The notes under the pieces are model-generated. The model made no database searches. It saw only the letters and a list, made by a program, of their open reading frames with translations, and was not told where the DNA came from. Below are positions 51,526 through 60,804 of a stretch of 64,000 nt of DNA, piece after piece (the first letter of the stretch is position 1; each line of letters starts with the position of its first letter). The stretch comes from Halodesulfovibrio sp. MK-HDV. GTDB lineage: Bacteria; Desulfobacterota; Desulfovibrionia; Desulfovibrionales; Desulfovibrionaceae. A program made the translations under genes and the position numbers. The stretch covers positions 62,001-126,000 of the forward strand of contig NZ_WYDS01000007.1 in assembly GCF_009914765.1 (NCBI RefSeq), given 5' to 3'.

Positions 51526-51827
51526 GTCACCCCCCGAGGTTCTGTAAAAGAATGTGTCAAAAAGCGTAATAGTTGTATCGGCGCAATAATTGTAAAATTA
51601 AACTTTTACTTAGTGTTACATTATTACACGAGTACATTACTTTTTAATTTAAAAGCAACGTGCGATTCTGCACAGCCAATACTGACACCTATATTCATTC
51701 TCAAATATTCCACTTCAACTGTGACAACACCTCTCAACACCCTCTTCTCACAAGCAGCTTCTACAAATGCTACTCTGCAATCGTTATCTTCTAGCCCTGT
51801 GCATAGCCATCTGGTAAACACCTGCAC
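51526..51827. other. Divergent intergenic region
   Basis: About 300 bp, AT-rich at the chemoreceptor side. Two overlapping open frames of 67-75 codons on opposite strands lack ribosome sites and are not called. No repeat or terminator seen. Confidence 0.35.
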
Positions 51828-53141
51828 ATGTCATCGATAGAAAAAAATACCAACGCCAACGGAAAGCTTGTTGTTCTCGGGTTAGACGGTCTTCCACTGT
51901 CTCTAGCTAAACGCCTCGCTGCTTCAGGCCGATTCCCTGCCCTTGCACGGCTTACTGCAAGCGCAACAGAAATGCAGGCCGAGCTACCGGAACTCTCACC
52001 CGTAAACTGGACAAGCTTTTACACAGCAGCAGACCCCGGAGAACACGGAGTCTACGGATTTACCAGAATCCACAGCCGAGACTACACCATGGGGCTCTGC
52101 AACTTTGAGCAACCACAGCATCCGACTATCTTTGATAGGCTTGCAGAAAAAGGACTCCGCACGCGTAGTATTAACCTACCGAACACATATCCGGCGCGCC
52201 CAATCAAAGGGATGCTTATTTCAGGCTTTGTCGCGGATGAACTGTCACAAGCGGTTTACCCAAAATTTTTGCTCAACATGCTCGGCTCAGATTTTTTGCT
52301 CGAAGCAGACACAACAACAGGTGCTACTGACCCAGCGTTCCTGCTTGATCAACTACGCAAAACACTCACAGCAAGAAAACACGCCTTTTCTCTACTATGG
52401 AAAGACGGCGCATGGGATCTTTTCATATTTGTGCTCACAGAAACAGACCGCCTCTTCCATTTTCTCTACGATGCAGTGGAAGAAGCAGATCACCCGTGGC
52501 ACAAAGAGTGCCTAGGCTTACTGGAAGAATGGGATGCTCTGATTGGTGAATTTCTCGATGCCTACGACACACTGCCAGAGCCAAAACGGCTCATGTCACT
52601 AGCAGACCACGGCTTTACGCGGCTCATCACAGAAGTTGACGTTAACGCCTTACTGCGACAAATGGAGCTATTCAAAACGCATTTGCCACCAGAGGCATGC
52701 AGCGAGCTTGATCCTCAACAGATATCTGCGCACTGCAAAGCTTTTGCACTTGACCCGGGGCGTATTTACATCCACGCTGCCAGTCGATTTGCGAACGGCA
52801 GTGTTGCGGATTCAGACGTTTTTGCGCTAGAACAACACATCACAGAACGTCTCATGTCCGTGACCTACAACGGTCAGCCTGTGTTCAAGAAAATTCACAA
52901 AGGGCGCGAGCTCTATACCGGTAAAATGGCACAGTTTGCGCCTAACCTCGTATGTGAGTCCGTCGCTGGATTTGATCTCAAAGCCAAATTCAACAGACGC
53001 GAACCATTTGGATTTTTTGGACGTACCGGAACGCACACAGTGCAAGACACCTTCTTTTATGATAGCCAAAACGCACAGCCTCAACGCGTGCGAGATGTTG
53101 GCACTGAAATTTTACGACATTTTCAGCTTACTGAAAGGTAA
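51828..53141 (+). CDS. Alkaline-phosphatase-superfamily phosphodiesterase/nucleotide pyrophosphatase-like protein
   Basis: 437 aa. VVLGLDGLPLSLA near the N-terminus gives the first metal Asp; SPVNWTSFYTAADPGEHGVYGF supplies the nucleophile (Thr or Ser) and the following GxHG-like turn; MSLADHGFTRLITEVDVN carries the DHG metal ligands. Family members cleave phosphodiesters or transfer phosphate groups. No signal peptide, so cytoplasmic. The substrate is unknown. The ribosome site before ATG 51828 is poor. Confidence 0.85.
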   Translation: MSSIEKNTNANGKLVVLGLDGLPLSLAKRLAASGRFPALARLTASATEMQAELPELSPVNWTSFYTAADPGEHGVYGFTRIHSRDYTMGLCNFEQPQHPTIFDRLAEKGLRTRSINLPNTYPARPIKGMLISGFVADELSQAVYPKFLLNMLGSDFLLEADTTTGATDPAFLLDQLRKTLTARKHAFSLLWKDGAWDLFIFVLTETDRLFHFLYDAVEEADHPWHKECLGLLEEWDALIGEFLDAYDTLPEPKRLMSLADHGFTRLITEVDVNALLRQMELFKTHLPPEACSELDPQQISAHCKAFALDPGRIYIHAASRFANGSVADSDVFALEQHITERLMSVTYNGQPVFKKIHKGRELYTGKMAQFAPNLVCESVAGFDLKAKFNRREPFGFFGRTGTHTVQDTFFYDSQNAQPQRVRDVGTEILRHFQLTER

Positions 53142-53677
53142 CAACTTTGATGCTTCTTTTGTTTTTGTGAGATGCTGAGCAGCTAGATGCCTTCGGCGAA
53201 CCTACGGTGTTTGCCTCCGGCGGCTTAAGAACCCTGTTACACTGTCGCTATCTGTAATCTCTTATTCTTCGAGAACAGCTACCGCTTTGAAAAAGGGCTT
53301 CTTAAGAATCTCCTAAAACTTTTATCTGCGAGATTCGCCCGTTTTTTATGCAGCCTCGCGGCTTTTGCACCACCACCTTTTAGTTAACAAAAACATATTG
53401 TTATCAAACCTTCAGCCTCTCTAGTCTACAAGTTAGATTTTTAAGAAGGGGGCTGAAGGAGCTTCCCGTTACAACACTTCTGCCGTTCTTGAACAATACA
53501 AGTAGCGTGCAAAGGCGATTGAACAACGGAGTCTCATAATCGGCAAAGCCAAAAAAATTTTCATACGCTCTCGGCGCCCTTACCTTTTTCAGGAGGGGGA
53601 GTGCAGAGGGGGAACCTCGTTTTTTTGAAAAACGGGGTTCCCCCTCTGCCCGCCGGAGGCATAAAAAAAAGACCATC
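53142..53677. repeat. Intergenic region with REP-like palindromes and a very long hairpin
   Basis: Contains GCCTCCGGCGGC (53213-53224), GCCCGCCGGAGGC (53648-53660) and a hairpin of about 20 bp, GCAGAGGGGGAACC.../...GGTTCCCCCTCTGC (53603-53649), just before uvrD. The long hairpin could act as a terminator for upstream reading or a structural repeat. No gene seen. Confidence 0.6.
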
Positions 53678-55828
53678 ATGATCGATTACAAAAATGAATT
53701 GAACCCTGCCCAGTACGATGCGGCAACCACACTTGAAGGCCCTATGCTTGTTATTGCGGGCGCCGGTTCCGGCAAAACCCGTACGCTTGTGTACCGTCTT
53801 GCAAACATGATCGAGCAAGGCGTATCGCCTCACGAGATCTTACTGCTCACCTTTACCCGCAAAGCCTCGCAAGAGATGCTGCATCGCGCCACAGAATTGC
53901 TTGGACACTCTGTCGGCAACATTACCGGCGGCACTTTCCATGCTTTCGCGTACTCTGTTCTGCGTCAGAATCCTCCGGCAGAATATCAGGGATCGCTTTC
54001 CATTATGGATTCTGCGGACGCTAGTGGTGCGCTTAAATACTGCAAAGATATGCTTGCAGTAGGCAAAGGCGACAAGTCATTCCCTAAGATCAAGACTGTT
54101 ATGGGAATGCTCTCCAAGAGCCGTAACAAGGAAATTGAACTACACGACATCCTGCGCCGTGAAGCATTTCACCTTGCTGCATACCGTGACGACATTGCCA
54201 GCATTGGCTCAGAGTACGAACAGTACAAGTCACAGCATGGTCTACTCGATTATGATGATCTGCTTTTCAAACTTGAACAGCTTCTTACCGTGAATAAAGA
54301 TGTCCGCGAATACTACCAGAAGCGCTTCAAGTACATAATGGTAGACGAATATCAGGATACCAACCTCGTTCAGGCACGCATTGTTCGCCTCCTCGCAGGC
54401 GGTCACGGTAACATTATGGCTGTTGGCGATGATGCGCAGTCTATTTATGCATTCCGTGGCGCAAACGTGCAGAACATCCTTGATTTTCCAAAGCTGTTCA
54501 AAGGCTGCAACATGGTTAAGCTGGAAGAAAACTACCGTTCCATCCAGCCTATTCTCGATTTAACCAACGCCATTCTTGCAGATGCACCGCAGGCATTCCA
54601 AAAAAATCTGTTCTCAAACAAAAAAGATGGAAGAAAGCCGGAAGTGCTTATTCCTCTTTCTGACCTGACACAGGCTAAAATGGTTGTGGATAAAATCGGC
54701 AAGCTTCGCAAGAAGTACCAGAACAAGGAAATTGCAGTCTTGTTCCGCGCTGGCTACCAGTCCTACCATGTGGAAGTTCAGCTCAATAAACTAGGCTTGA
54801 AATTCCGTAAATTCGGTGGACTAAAATACTCCGATGCTGCGCACGTTAAGGACATCATGAGCTACGTACGTCTGCTCATGAACCCTCTCGACTTACCAGC
54901 ATTCCAGCGCCTTACTGCCAACATCAAGGGCGTAGGCCCAAAGACTTCTATTCGAATTTATGAAGCTACACAGGCTGAAGATCCGAGCAAACTGAAAAAA
55001 GCGCTCGTACGCTACCCCGATCTACGCGAAGACCTCGACCTGATCGATTCCTTACGCCGTCAACGCCTTGAGCCTGTTGAGCTACTTGAAGAAGTGCTTG
55101 AACATTACAAGCCGAAGCTCAAGCTTATCTATCCAGATGACTATCCACGTCGTGAACATGGTCTTGAACAGCTTGTGCAGATTGCGTCCGGCTATTCAGA
55201 CATCGACCTCTTCTTATCCGATATGTCTCTGGAAGATCCGACACAGAAGAAGGAAGACGAGGATCAAGATATCATCACCCTGTCCACAATCCATTCAGCA
55301 AAAGGTTTGGAATGGGACGCAGTACTCATTATCGATTTGGTAGAAGATCGCTTCCCATCTCGTCATGCGGTACAAAAAGCCGACGAGTTCGAAGAAGAAC
55401 GTCGCCTCATGTACGTTGCATGTACCCGCGCACGTAAATATCTCGGGCTGTTTGTTCCTTCTTCACTCTACGCACGTGGAACAGGTGGTAACGAGCCTGC
55501 AATCCCAAGTCCGTTTGTACGTGACATCCCAGCGTCCCTCTACGAAGAATGGCGCGAAAACTACGCAGGTACCGTAACGCAAACAGCACGCCCAACAAGT
55601 GCTGCGCCTCACCGTTCCCCACAAAAAAGTGGCTCAAGTGCACCAAAGCCATCGGCTGGCACTGCATCAAGCAGCGGACTCGGCGGCATTAAATTAGGGT
55701 ACTGCGCACACAAAATATTCGGTCGTGGCAAAATTATTCAGCATGTGCCACCGGACAAGTTCCGTGTAAACTTCCCCGGCTTCGGACTTAAGGTCATTAT
55801 GGAAGCTTATTTAGTTATGGAAGACTAA
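53678..55828 (+). CDS. uvrD: UvrD/PcrA-type DNA helicase
   Basis: 716 aa superfamily 1A helicase. Motifs in order: Q-motif LNPAQYDAA, Walker A GAGSGKTRTL (about 28-37), LLTFTRKAS, VDEYQDTN, GDDAQSIYAFRGA, TIHSAKGLEW, and motif VI YVACTRAR. The C-terminal tail ends in a Tudor-like region (CAHKIFGRGKIIQ). It unwinds DNA 3' to 5' in repair and replication-restart. The start at 53678 fits the family N-terminus but has a weak ribosome site. It lies 86 bp before thiL. Confidence 0.93.
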   Translation: MIDYKNELNPAQYDAATTLEGPMLVIAGAGSGKTRTLVYRLANMIEQGVSPHEILLLTFTRKASQEMLHRATELLGHSVGNITGGTFHAFAYSVLRQNPPAEYQGSLSIMDSADASGALKYCKDMLAVGKGDKSFPKIKTVMGMLSKSRNKEIELHDILRREAFHLAAYRDDIASIGSEYEQYKSQHGLLDYDDLLFKLEQLLTVNKDVREYYQKRFKYIMVDEYQDTNLVQARIVRLLAGGHGNIMAVGDDAQSIYAFRGANVQNILDFPKLFKGCNMVKLEENYRSIQPILDLTNAILADAPQAFQKNLFSNKKDGRKPEVLIPLSDLTQAKMVVDKIGKLRKKYQNKEIAVLFRAGYQSYHVEVQLNKLGLKFRKFGGLKYSDAAHVKDIMSYVRLLMNPLDLPAFQRLTANIKGVGPKTSIRIYEATQAEDPSKLKKALVRYPDLREDLDLIDSLRRQRLEPVELLEEVLEHYKPKLKLIYPDDYPRREHGLEQLVQIASGYSDIDLFLSDMSLEDPTQKKEDEDQDIITLSTIHSAKGLEWDAVLIIDLVEDRFPSRHAVQKADEFEEERRLMYVACTRARKYLGLFVPSSLYARGTGGNEPAIPSPFVRDIPASLYEEWRENYAGTVTQTARPTSAAPHRSPQKSGSSAPKPSAGTASSSGLGGIKLGYCAHKIFGRGKIIQHVPPDKFRVNFPGFGLKVIMEAYLVMED

Positions 55829-55914
55829 TCCAATATCCATGACGAAATCTGACAAACACGCTATCTTTACGGTCTGCGAGACTTTGTCAGGCGCCAACAC
55901 TCAGGAGCTTTTCC

Positions 55915-56922
55915 ATGACGCATAAAAAACTATCTTCCGAAGTTGCTTTTCTAGATTGCATTGACCGACATTTTCCAAACAGCCATGCGCACCTCATCAT
56001 AGGACGCGGTGACGACTGCGCTGTTCTTTCATGCCCTGAACGCATTTGTTTATCTTCAGACCTGTTTCTTGAAGATATCCATTTCCGTGAGCAATATTTT
56101 TCCCCCGCCGACATCGGCTATAAAGCGCTCGCGGTCAGCCTTAGTGATATTGCTGCATCCGGCGCAACACCGCTTGGGTTCTCTCTCGATCTTATGATTC
56201 CCGAAGGTCGGAACCAGATTTACTGGGATGAATTCTTCGGCGGTATGGCAAGTCTTGCCAAACAGCACAATGTGCCCCTCGCGGGTGGCGACCTGTCAAA
56301 ATCGCCTATTTTAGGAACATCCGTAACCATCTGGGGCGCACCAACTCGCACCGCAGGCGGAACTCCGGTATTCCTCAACCGCACAGGCTGTTCAGAAGGA
56401 GACATCATTTTCCTCATCGGACCACTCGGACTTGCTCGAACAGGGTTATCCGCGCTTGAGGCCATCGGTCGTAATGCCGTGGATGAATACCCCACAGCTA
56501 CCAACGCACATCTGCGACCAATACCGCAAATTGAAACCGGACAAATTCTGTCTGCCTACAGCGGTGTAACGCTCATGGATTTATCCGACGGGCTCGCACG
56601 CGATATTCCGCGGCTCCTCGGAGAAAAGACCAAAGCATCAGCAGACAAACCGTCAGCGAAAGGTGCCAGCATCAATATTACAACCGACATGCTGCACGCA
56701 GAACAAATATCCTACGCGCTGGAAAAAGATATCAATCCAATCTTCGAAGCATTTAAAGGTGGCGAAGATTATGCGCTGCTTGGAACATGCCCTGCTTCCA
56801 TATTTGCAAAACTAGGTGTAAAACTTCCTCAAATACAAAAACTTGGTGCCGTAACCAACAATGGAAAAATTGTTCTGAATGGACAAGAGGTCACTGAGCA
56901 TGGGTTTGATCATTTCGCGTAG
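55915..56922 (+). CDS. thiL: Thiamine-phosphate kinase
   Basis: 335 aa. Phosphorylates thiamine monophosphate to the diphosphate. Family motifs GRGDDCAVL (metal and substrate), SSDLFLEDIHF, KALAVSLSDIAASGA, DLSDGLARD and GGEDYALLGTCP. AGGAGC precedes the ATG. No thiamine riboswitch is visible upstream. Confidence 0.93.
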   Translation: MTHKKLSSEVAFLDCIDRHFPNSHAHLIIGRGDDCAVLSCPERICLSSDLFLEDIHFREQYFSPADIGYKALAVSLSDIAASGATPLGFSLDLMIPEGRNQIYWDEFFGGMASLAKQHNVPLAGGDLSKSPILGTSVTIWGAPTRTAGGTPVFLNRTGCSEGDIIFLIGPLGLARTGLSALEAIGRNAVDEYPTATNAHLRPIPQIETGQILSAYSGVTLMDLSDGLARDIPRLLGEKTKASADKPSAKGASINITTDMLHAEQISYALEKDINPIFEAFKGGEDYALLGTCPASIFAKLGVKLPQIQKLGAVTNNGKIVLNGQEVTEHGFDHFA

Positions 56923-57008
56923 CGATTTTCTTTTGACGGTTTGTGCCTTTGGCAGGTCTGCGACGCTTTTTTATTGAGTGTTTATGCCTCAGGGATAGCC
57001 CCTCCACC

Positions 57009-57027
57009 CCACAAGAGGTACGACCTC
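57009..57027. repeat. Palindromic element after thiL
   Basis: AAGAGGTACGACCTCTT, the same type as AAGAGGGCGTCCCTCTT at 25551 and about 27989, and AAGGGGGCGACCCCCTT near 58270. Sits in the 214-bp gap between thiL and the next gene. Confidence 0.55.
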
Positions 57028-57136
57028 TTGACTGCGTATATGTGCAGGAGAGACGTTGTCCGTAGACGATGCTCACTCTATTTAGCGCGAAATCTGGAAC
57101 CGGATGCCTAATTATTTCGTTTGATAGGAAAGTACC

Positions 57137-58120
57137 ATGACAGCTGAAGTTCAATTTATCGGTAGAGTTCGTACTCAATTTGATGACCTGAAAGAGTGTC
57201 CGAAACAGGGCAATGAAGGCGGTAAAGAAGCGTGGGTTGAAGTATCGCCGGAATTTGCTGAAGGCTTAGCCAATCTATGTGTTGGGCAAAGCATTGATCT
57301 GCTCACATGGTTTCATAAGGCGAAAAGAGACACTATGGCGGTTCATCCTCGTGGGGACAGATCCCGTCCTAAACGTGGTGTCTTTGCGACGCGTTCACCT
57401 TCCCGTCCGAATCCTATCGGCGTTCACACCGTAACAATTCTTGAAATTGCAGAGAATAAATTACGAGTTGAGCCGCTTGAAGCGTTGGACAAAACTCCGC
57501 TTATCGACATCAAAAAGACACCTACGCCCGATAATTTAATTACACCCGTCGGTATTCGATACGCAGACATCACCGAAATCACAAAAGTTTGCCACAGAGC
57601 ATGGACTCGTCGACTTTTTTCAGGATTCAACGGTAATGCGTCAATTCGCCTTGGTGATGCTTGTCTAATGACAGCAACAGGCTCCGCCAAAGGATGCCTT
57701 GAACCAAAAGATTTTGTTCTTGTAGAAATTTCCAGCGGTAAAATTCTGGCAGGCAGCAAACCTTCATCCGAAGGCGAAATGCATCTTGAGATTTATCGCA
57801 ATCAGCCTAAGGCGCGTGCAATTTTACATACACATCCACCAAAAATTCTTGGACTGGGTGTGCTTGTTGAACCCGCTAACATGCTGAAGCTTCCGATTTT
57901 TGAAACAGACTTGATTGGCTCCCGTATGACAACGGCACCTGCGTTTGAACCGGGTACCGTAGAGCTTGCAAAAGCAACGGGAAAAGCCGCCATGACACAC
58001 GATGCTGTGTACATGGAAAAACACGGACTTGTTTGCTGGGCAGACACACTAGGCCATGCTCTTTCCCTCAGCGAAGAGCTGGAACACCTTGCCTCTATCC
58101 ACGTGGACGTAGTCCGCTAA
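57137..58120 (+). CDS. Fusion: TrmO-like tRNA methyltransferase domain plus class II aldolase domain
   Basis: 327 aa. Residues 1 to about 145 are a TsaA/TrmO domain (family that N6-methylates t6A37 of tRNA using S-adenosylmethionine): VQFIGRVRT and the hallmark RGVFATRSPSRPNPIG. Residues about 150-327 are a class II aldolase/adducin domain: FSGFNGNASIRLGD, TATGSAKG, PSSEGEMHLEIYR, the metal-binding HTHPP and a later His in MEKHGLVCW. The two halves have no known joint role that I can name. Single-gene unit. Confidence 0.88.
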   Translation: MTAEVQFIGRVRTQFDDLKECPKQGNEGGKEAWVEVSPEFAEGLANLCVGQSIDLLTWFHKAKRDTMAVHPRGDRSRPKRGVFATRSPSRPNPIGVHTVTILEIAENKLRVEPLEALDKTPLIDIKKTPTPDNLITPVGIRYADITEITKVCHRAWTRRLFSGFNGNASIRLGDACLMTATGSAKGCLEPKDFVLVEISSGKILAGSKPSSEGEMHLEIYRNQPKARAILHTHPPKILGLGVLVEPANMLKLPIFETDLIGSRMTTAPAFEPGTVELAKATGKAAMTHDAVYMEKHGLVCWADTLGHALSLSEELEHLASIHVDVVR

Positions 58121-58562
58121 CTACATATAAATTTTACCTGATTATCTTGTCCGTTTGCAGAGATATTCACATACTGCATGCTTCAAAAAAGCTTAGTTAT
58201 CACCCAAAATAAACATAACGCCTAAAAATTATATTTATCCGCCCCAAAAAATACCCCACTAAAAGGGTCAAGGGGGCGACCCCCTTGCGGGTGCAGGGCA
58301 GAGCCCTTGCCCGTCGGAGGCCCGCCGGAGGCAAAAACTTAGAAAAAGCGTCGCAGACTCGCCAAAGGCACCCCACTGATAAGTGCCGCCGGAGGCTCAT
58401 CGAAGCGTAACGCTGGCTCAAAACATAAAAAAAAGCGGCGCAGCCCGCATGTTTTGTACCCTCTGGGTGTTGCCACCCGTTAAATTATTAGTTAGGCATA
58501 CAATTTACAAATTTGGAAATCTTTCTCGAAACATTATAACTAAGACTACCAAAGGGATTTAA
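58121..58562. repeat. Intergenic region rich in palindromes
   Basis: CAAGGGGGCGACCCCCTTG (58269-58287), an imperfect GGGCAGAGCCC-type hairpin (near 58296-58306), GTCGGAGGCCCGCCGGAGGC (58313-58332) and GCCGCCGGAGGC (58385-58396). BIME-like cluster. No gene or clear promoter except the A/T-rich stretch before hisI. Confidence 0.6.
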
Positions 58563-58946
58563 ATGACAGACTTTACCCCTGACTTTGCGAAAACAGGTGG
58601 TCTTGTTCCCGCTATCGCTCAAGACACAGCGACTGGCGAAGTGCTCATGATGGCCTATATGAATGAAGAAGCTTGGAACAAGACTCTTGAGACGGGCGAA
58701 GCCCATTACTTTAGCCGAAGCCGCAGTGCGCTTTGGCATAAAGGCAAAACGTCAGGACATACCCAGCATATCAAGGCCGTGCGCCTTGACTGCGACAGCG
58801 ATACAATTCTGCTGATCGTAGAGCAAAAAGGCGGCGCGGCCTGCCATAAAGGGTATAAAAGCTGTTTTTATCGTGAACGTAACAAAGAAGGCGACATTAC
58901 AATCTGCTCGCCGTTAGTTTTCGACCCTAAGGAGGTCTACTCATAA
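58563..58946 (+). CDS. hisI: Phosphoribosyl-AMP cyclohydrolase
   Basis: 127 aa. Third step of histidine synthesis. The family motifs are [26 protein letters not shown], the zinc/magnesium DCDSD, and [12 protein letters not shown]. HisE is not fused. The stop overlaps hisG by one base (TAATG), so the pair is translationally coupled. Confidence 0.95.
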   Translation: MTDFTPDFAKTGGLVPAIAQDTATGEVLMMAYMNEEAWNKTLETGEAHYFSRSRSALWHKGKTSGHTQHIKAVRLDCDSDTILLIVEQKGGAACHKGYKSCFYRERNKEGDITICSPLVFDPKEVYS

Positions 58947-59830
58947 TGTCTTCTACCAATCCGATTATCAAACTTGGTCTGCCTAAAGGCTCTCTTGAAA
59001 AACCAACCCTCAGCCTCTTCGAGCGTTCCGGTTGGAAAATTCACCAGCACAACAGAAACTACTTTCCAGAGATCAATGATCCGGAAATCACCGCGCGTCT
59101 TTGCCGTGTACAGGAAATCCCTTCATACATTGAAGACGGCATCCTTGATGTCGGCCTTACAGGTAAAGATTGGCTGCTGGAAACTGGTGCTGAAGTAAAA
59201 GTTGTATCAGACCTTATCTACTCCAAAGTTTCCAACCGTCCTGCCCGCTGGGTTCTGGCTGTTGCTGGTGACTCTCCGTACAAACGCCCGGAAGATCTTG
59301 CTGGCAAACGCATTGCAACCGAGCTGCTTGGCGTGACTAAGAAATATTTTGAAGATGCTAACATCGACGTTGATGTTCAGTACTCATGGGGTGCAACAGA
59401 AGCTAAAGTTGTTGAAGGACTTGCTGATGCGATTGTGGAAGTAACCGAAACAGGTACTACCATTCGCGCTCACGGCCTGCGTATTATCGCAGAAGTTCTC
59501 GTAACTAACACCCAGCTTGTTACAAGCGAAGCTGCATGGGCTGATCCTGAAAAACGCCGCAAAATCGAACAGATTGATCTGCTGCTTCAGGGCGCACTTC
59601 GTGCAGAGTCCCTCGTTGGTCTTAAAATGAACGTACCAAGCGATAGACTTCCTGAAATCCTCAACGAAATTCCATCGTTGAACTCTCCTACTATTGCAGA
59701 GCTCACAGATACTACATGGCACTCCGTTGAGATTGTTGTAAACCAGAGCATTGTTCGTGACCTTATTCCGCGTCTGAAAGCAGAAGGCGCAGAAGGTATT
59801 ATCGAATACGCACTGAACAAAGTTATCTAG
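58946..59830 (+). CDS. hisG: ATP phosphoribosyltransferase, long form
   Basis: 294 aa. First, feedback-regulated step of histidine synthesis. KLGLPKGSLEKPT start, GLTGKDW, the PRPP-binding ADAIVEVTETGTTIRAHGL, and a C-terminal HisG_C regulatory domain (LNEIPSLNSPTIAEL) that makes HisZ unnecessary. AAGGAGG in the end of hisI is the ribosome site. Ends at the terminator at 59979. Confidence 0.95.
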   Translation: MSSTNPIIKLGLPKGSLEKPTLSLFERSGWKIHQHNRNYFPEINDPEITARLCRVQEIPSYIEDGILDVGLTGKDWLLETGAEVKVVSDLIYSKVSNRPARWVLAVAGDSPYKRPEDLAGKRIATELLGVTKKYFEDANIDVDVQYSWGATEAKVVEGLADAIVEVTETGTTIRAHGLRIIAEVLVTNTQLVTSEAAWADPEKRRKIEQIDLLLQGALRAESLVGLKMNVPSDRLPEILNEIPSLNSPTIAELTDTTWHSVEIVVNQSIVRDLIPRLKAEGAEGIIEYALNKVI

Positions 59831-59978
59831 TTTTTGTTGAGCTGGCTGGCCTCAGGCTGAAGTCTTTAGTTTCTGGCTGACAATTTGGTTTCTGATCCAA
59901 TTGTCCAGTACTACGAACTAATTTCTTTGAATCCTGACCGTCGCTACCTCAATCTGAAGAATTAGAAGAGCACGCAAA

Positions 59979-60014
59979 AAGGGTGAGTTGATTACAATCA
60001 ACTCACCCTTTTTT
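59979..60014. terminator. Bidirectional terminator between hisG and fliW
   Basis: AAGGGTGAGTTGATT/AATCAACTCACCCTT (59979-59993, 59996-60010) with A- and T-runs on each side. Confidence 0.92.
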
Positions 60015-60044
60015 ATTTGCATCCTATTTTCGCAACAGCGAAAA

Positions 60045-60494
60045 TTATTTGCTCTCTATATTTAAATAGAGCTGGGTAGGCACGTTTTTATCAGTCAACG
60101 GCGTCTGCACACCACGACGACTTTTTCTGTTTACCAGAATCGGGCCTGTAAGGTTTAAAGCTGTATTTTCTGGTCTTCCATGCGGAATGGTCACTGTTAC
60201 CAACACGGCGACATCGGAGGGATCTTCAACCTGTAAGGTTTCTTCATCCACCGAATTAATGATGACAGGGTAGTCATCAATAAAGCTGTATGGGTCCGCC
60301 ACAAGAAAACCCAGACTCGGAGCATCCATACTTTGCAGAACAAGAAATGGAGAGGCATCGCGAAGCTGAAGCAACGTAAAGTTGTGATGATCCTCGAAAC
60401 CCAACAGTCCACGTGGGAACTCAATGACTTTATCTATTGAGACACTCTGTGTACCTATTCGGGTTTCGATTACTATTTCTTTTTGCTTTTCCAT
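60045..60494 (-). CDS. fliW: Flagellar assembly factor FliW
   Basis: 149 aa. FliW binds CsrA and flagellin and links filament assembly to translation. [41 protein letters not shown] and [17 protein letters not shown] are family segments. The start lies inside the last codons of csrA (22-base overlap), so the two are co-translated. Last gene of the minus-strand flagellar run. Confidence 0.95.
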   Translation of the reverse strand: MEKQKEIVIETRIGTQSVSIDKVIEFPRGLLGFEDHHNFTLLQLRDASPFLVLQSMDAPSLGFLVADPYSFIDDYPVIINSVDEETLQVEDPSDVAVLVTVTIPHGRPENTALNLTGPILVNRKSRRGVQTPLTDKNVPTQLYLNIESK

Positions 60495-60709
60495 AATTCT
60501 GTAGCCATTAAAAAGTCTGTGTCGAGCGTTTCACTTGCCTGACGGTTCTGTTCTTTAATTCGCAGGTAAACTTCTTCGCGGTATACTGGCATCCCATCCG
60601 GTATATCCAACCCAATTTTTACCTGCTTTCCTTGTACACTGAGGACTGTGACCTTTATGTTGTCCCCTATGCACAAGCTCTCCCCCGCGCGTCGGGTCAG
60701 GATAAGCAT
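60473..60709 (-). CDS. csrA: Carbon storage regulator CsrA
   Basis: 78 aa from the ATG at 60709 ([16 protein letters not shown]). RNA-binding dimer that represses or stabilises target mRNAs such as flagellin; activity is antagonised by FliW encoded next. Core residues [19 protein letters not shown] are present. The C-terminal tail of about 20 residues is longer than in E. coli, as is usual with FliW-regulated CsrA. An upstream in-frame GTG (60718) is less likely. Confidence 0.95.
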   Translation of the reverse strand: MLILTRRAGESLCIGDNIKVTVLSVQGKQVKIGLDIPDGMPVYREEVYLRIKEQNRQASETLDTDFLMATELWKSKKK

Positions 60710-60804
60710 AGGCGTCACTACTCTTGCTGAGGTTTATGACAAAAACCTGCTGTCGCAGGAACAACTGCGACAAGCGGCATCCGCCATTTCACAGTGTTTT
60801 TCTG

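Noticed and set aside
51613-51840. Overlapping frames on both strands before the phosphodiesterase gene
   Set aside because: Neither has a ribosome site, and one runs into the accepted start.
53404-53833. Two minus-strand frames before and over the start of uvrD
   Set aside because: They are made of the long hairpin and palindromes and overlap uvrD codons.
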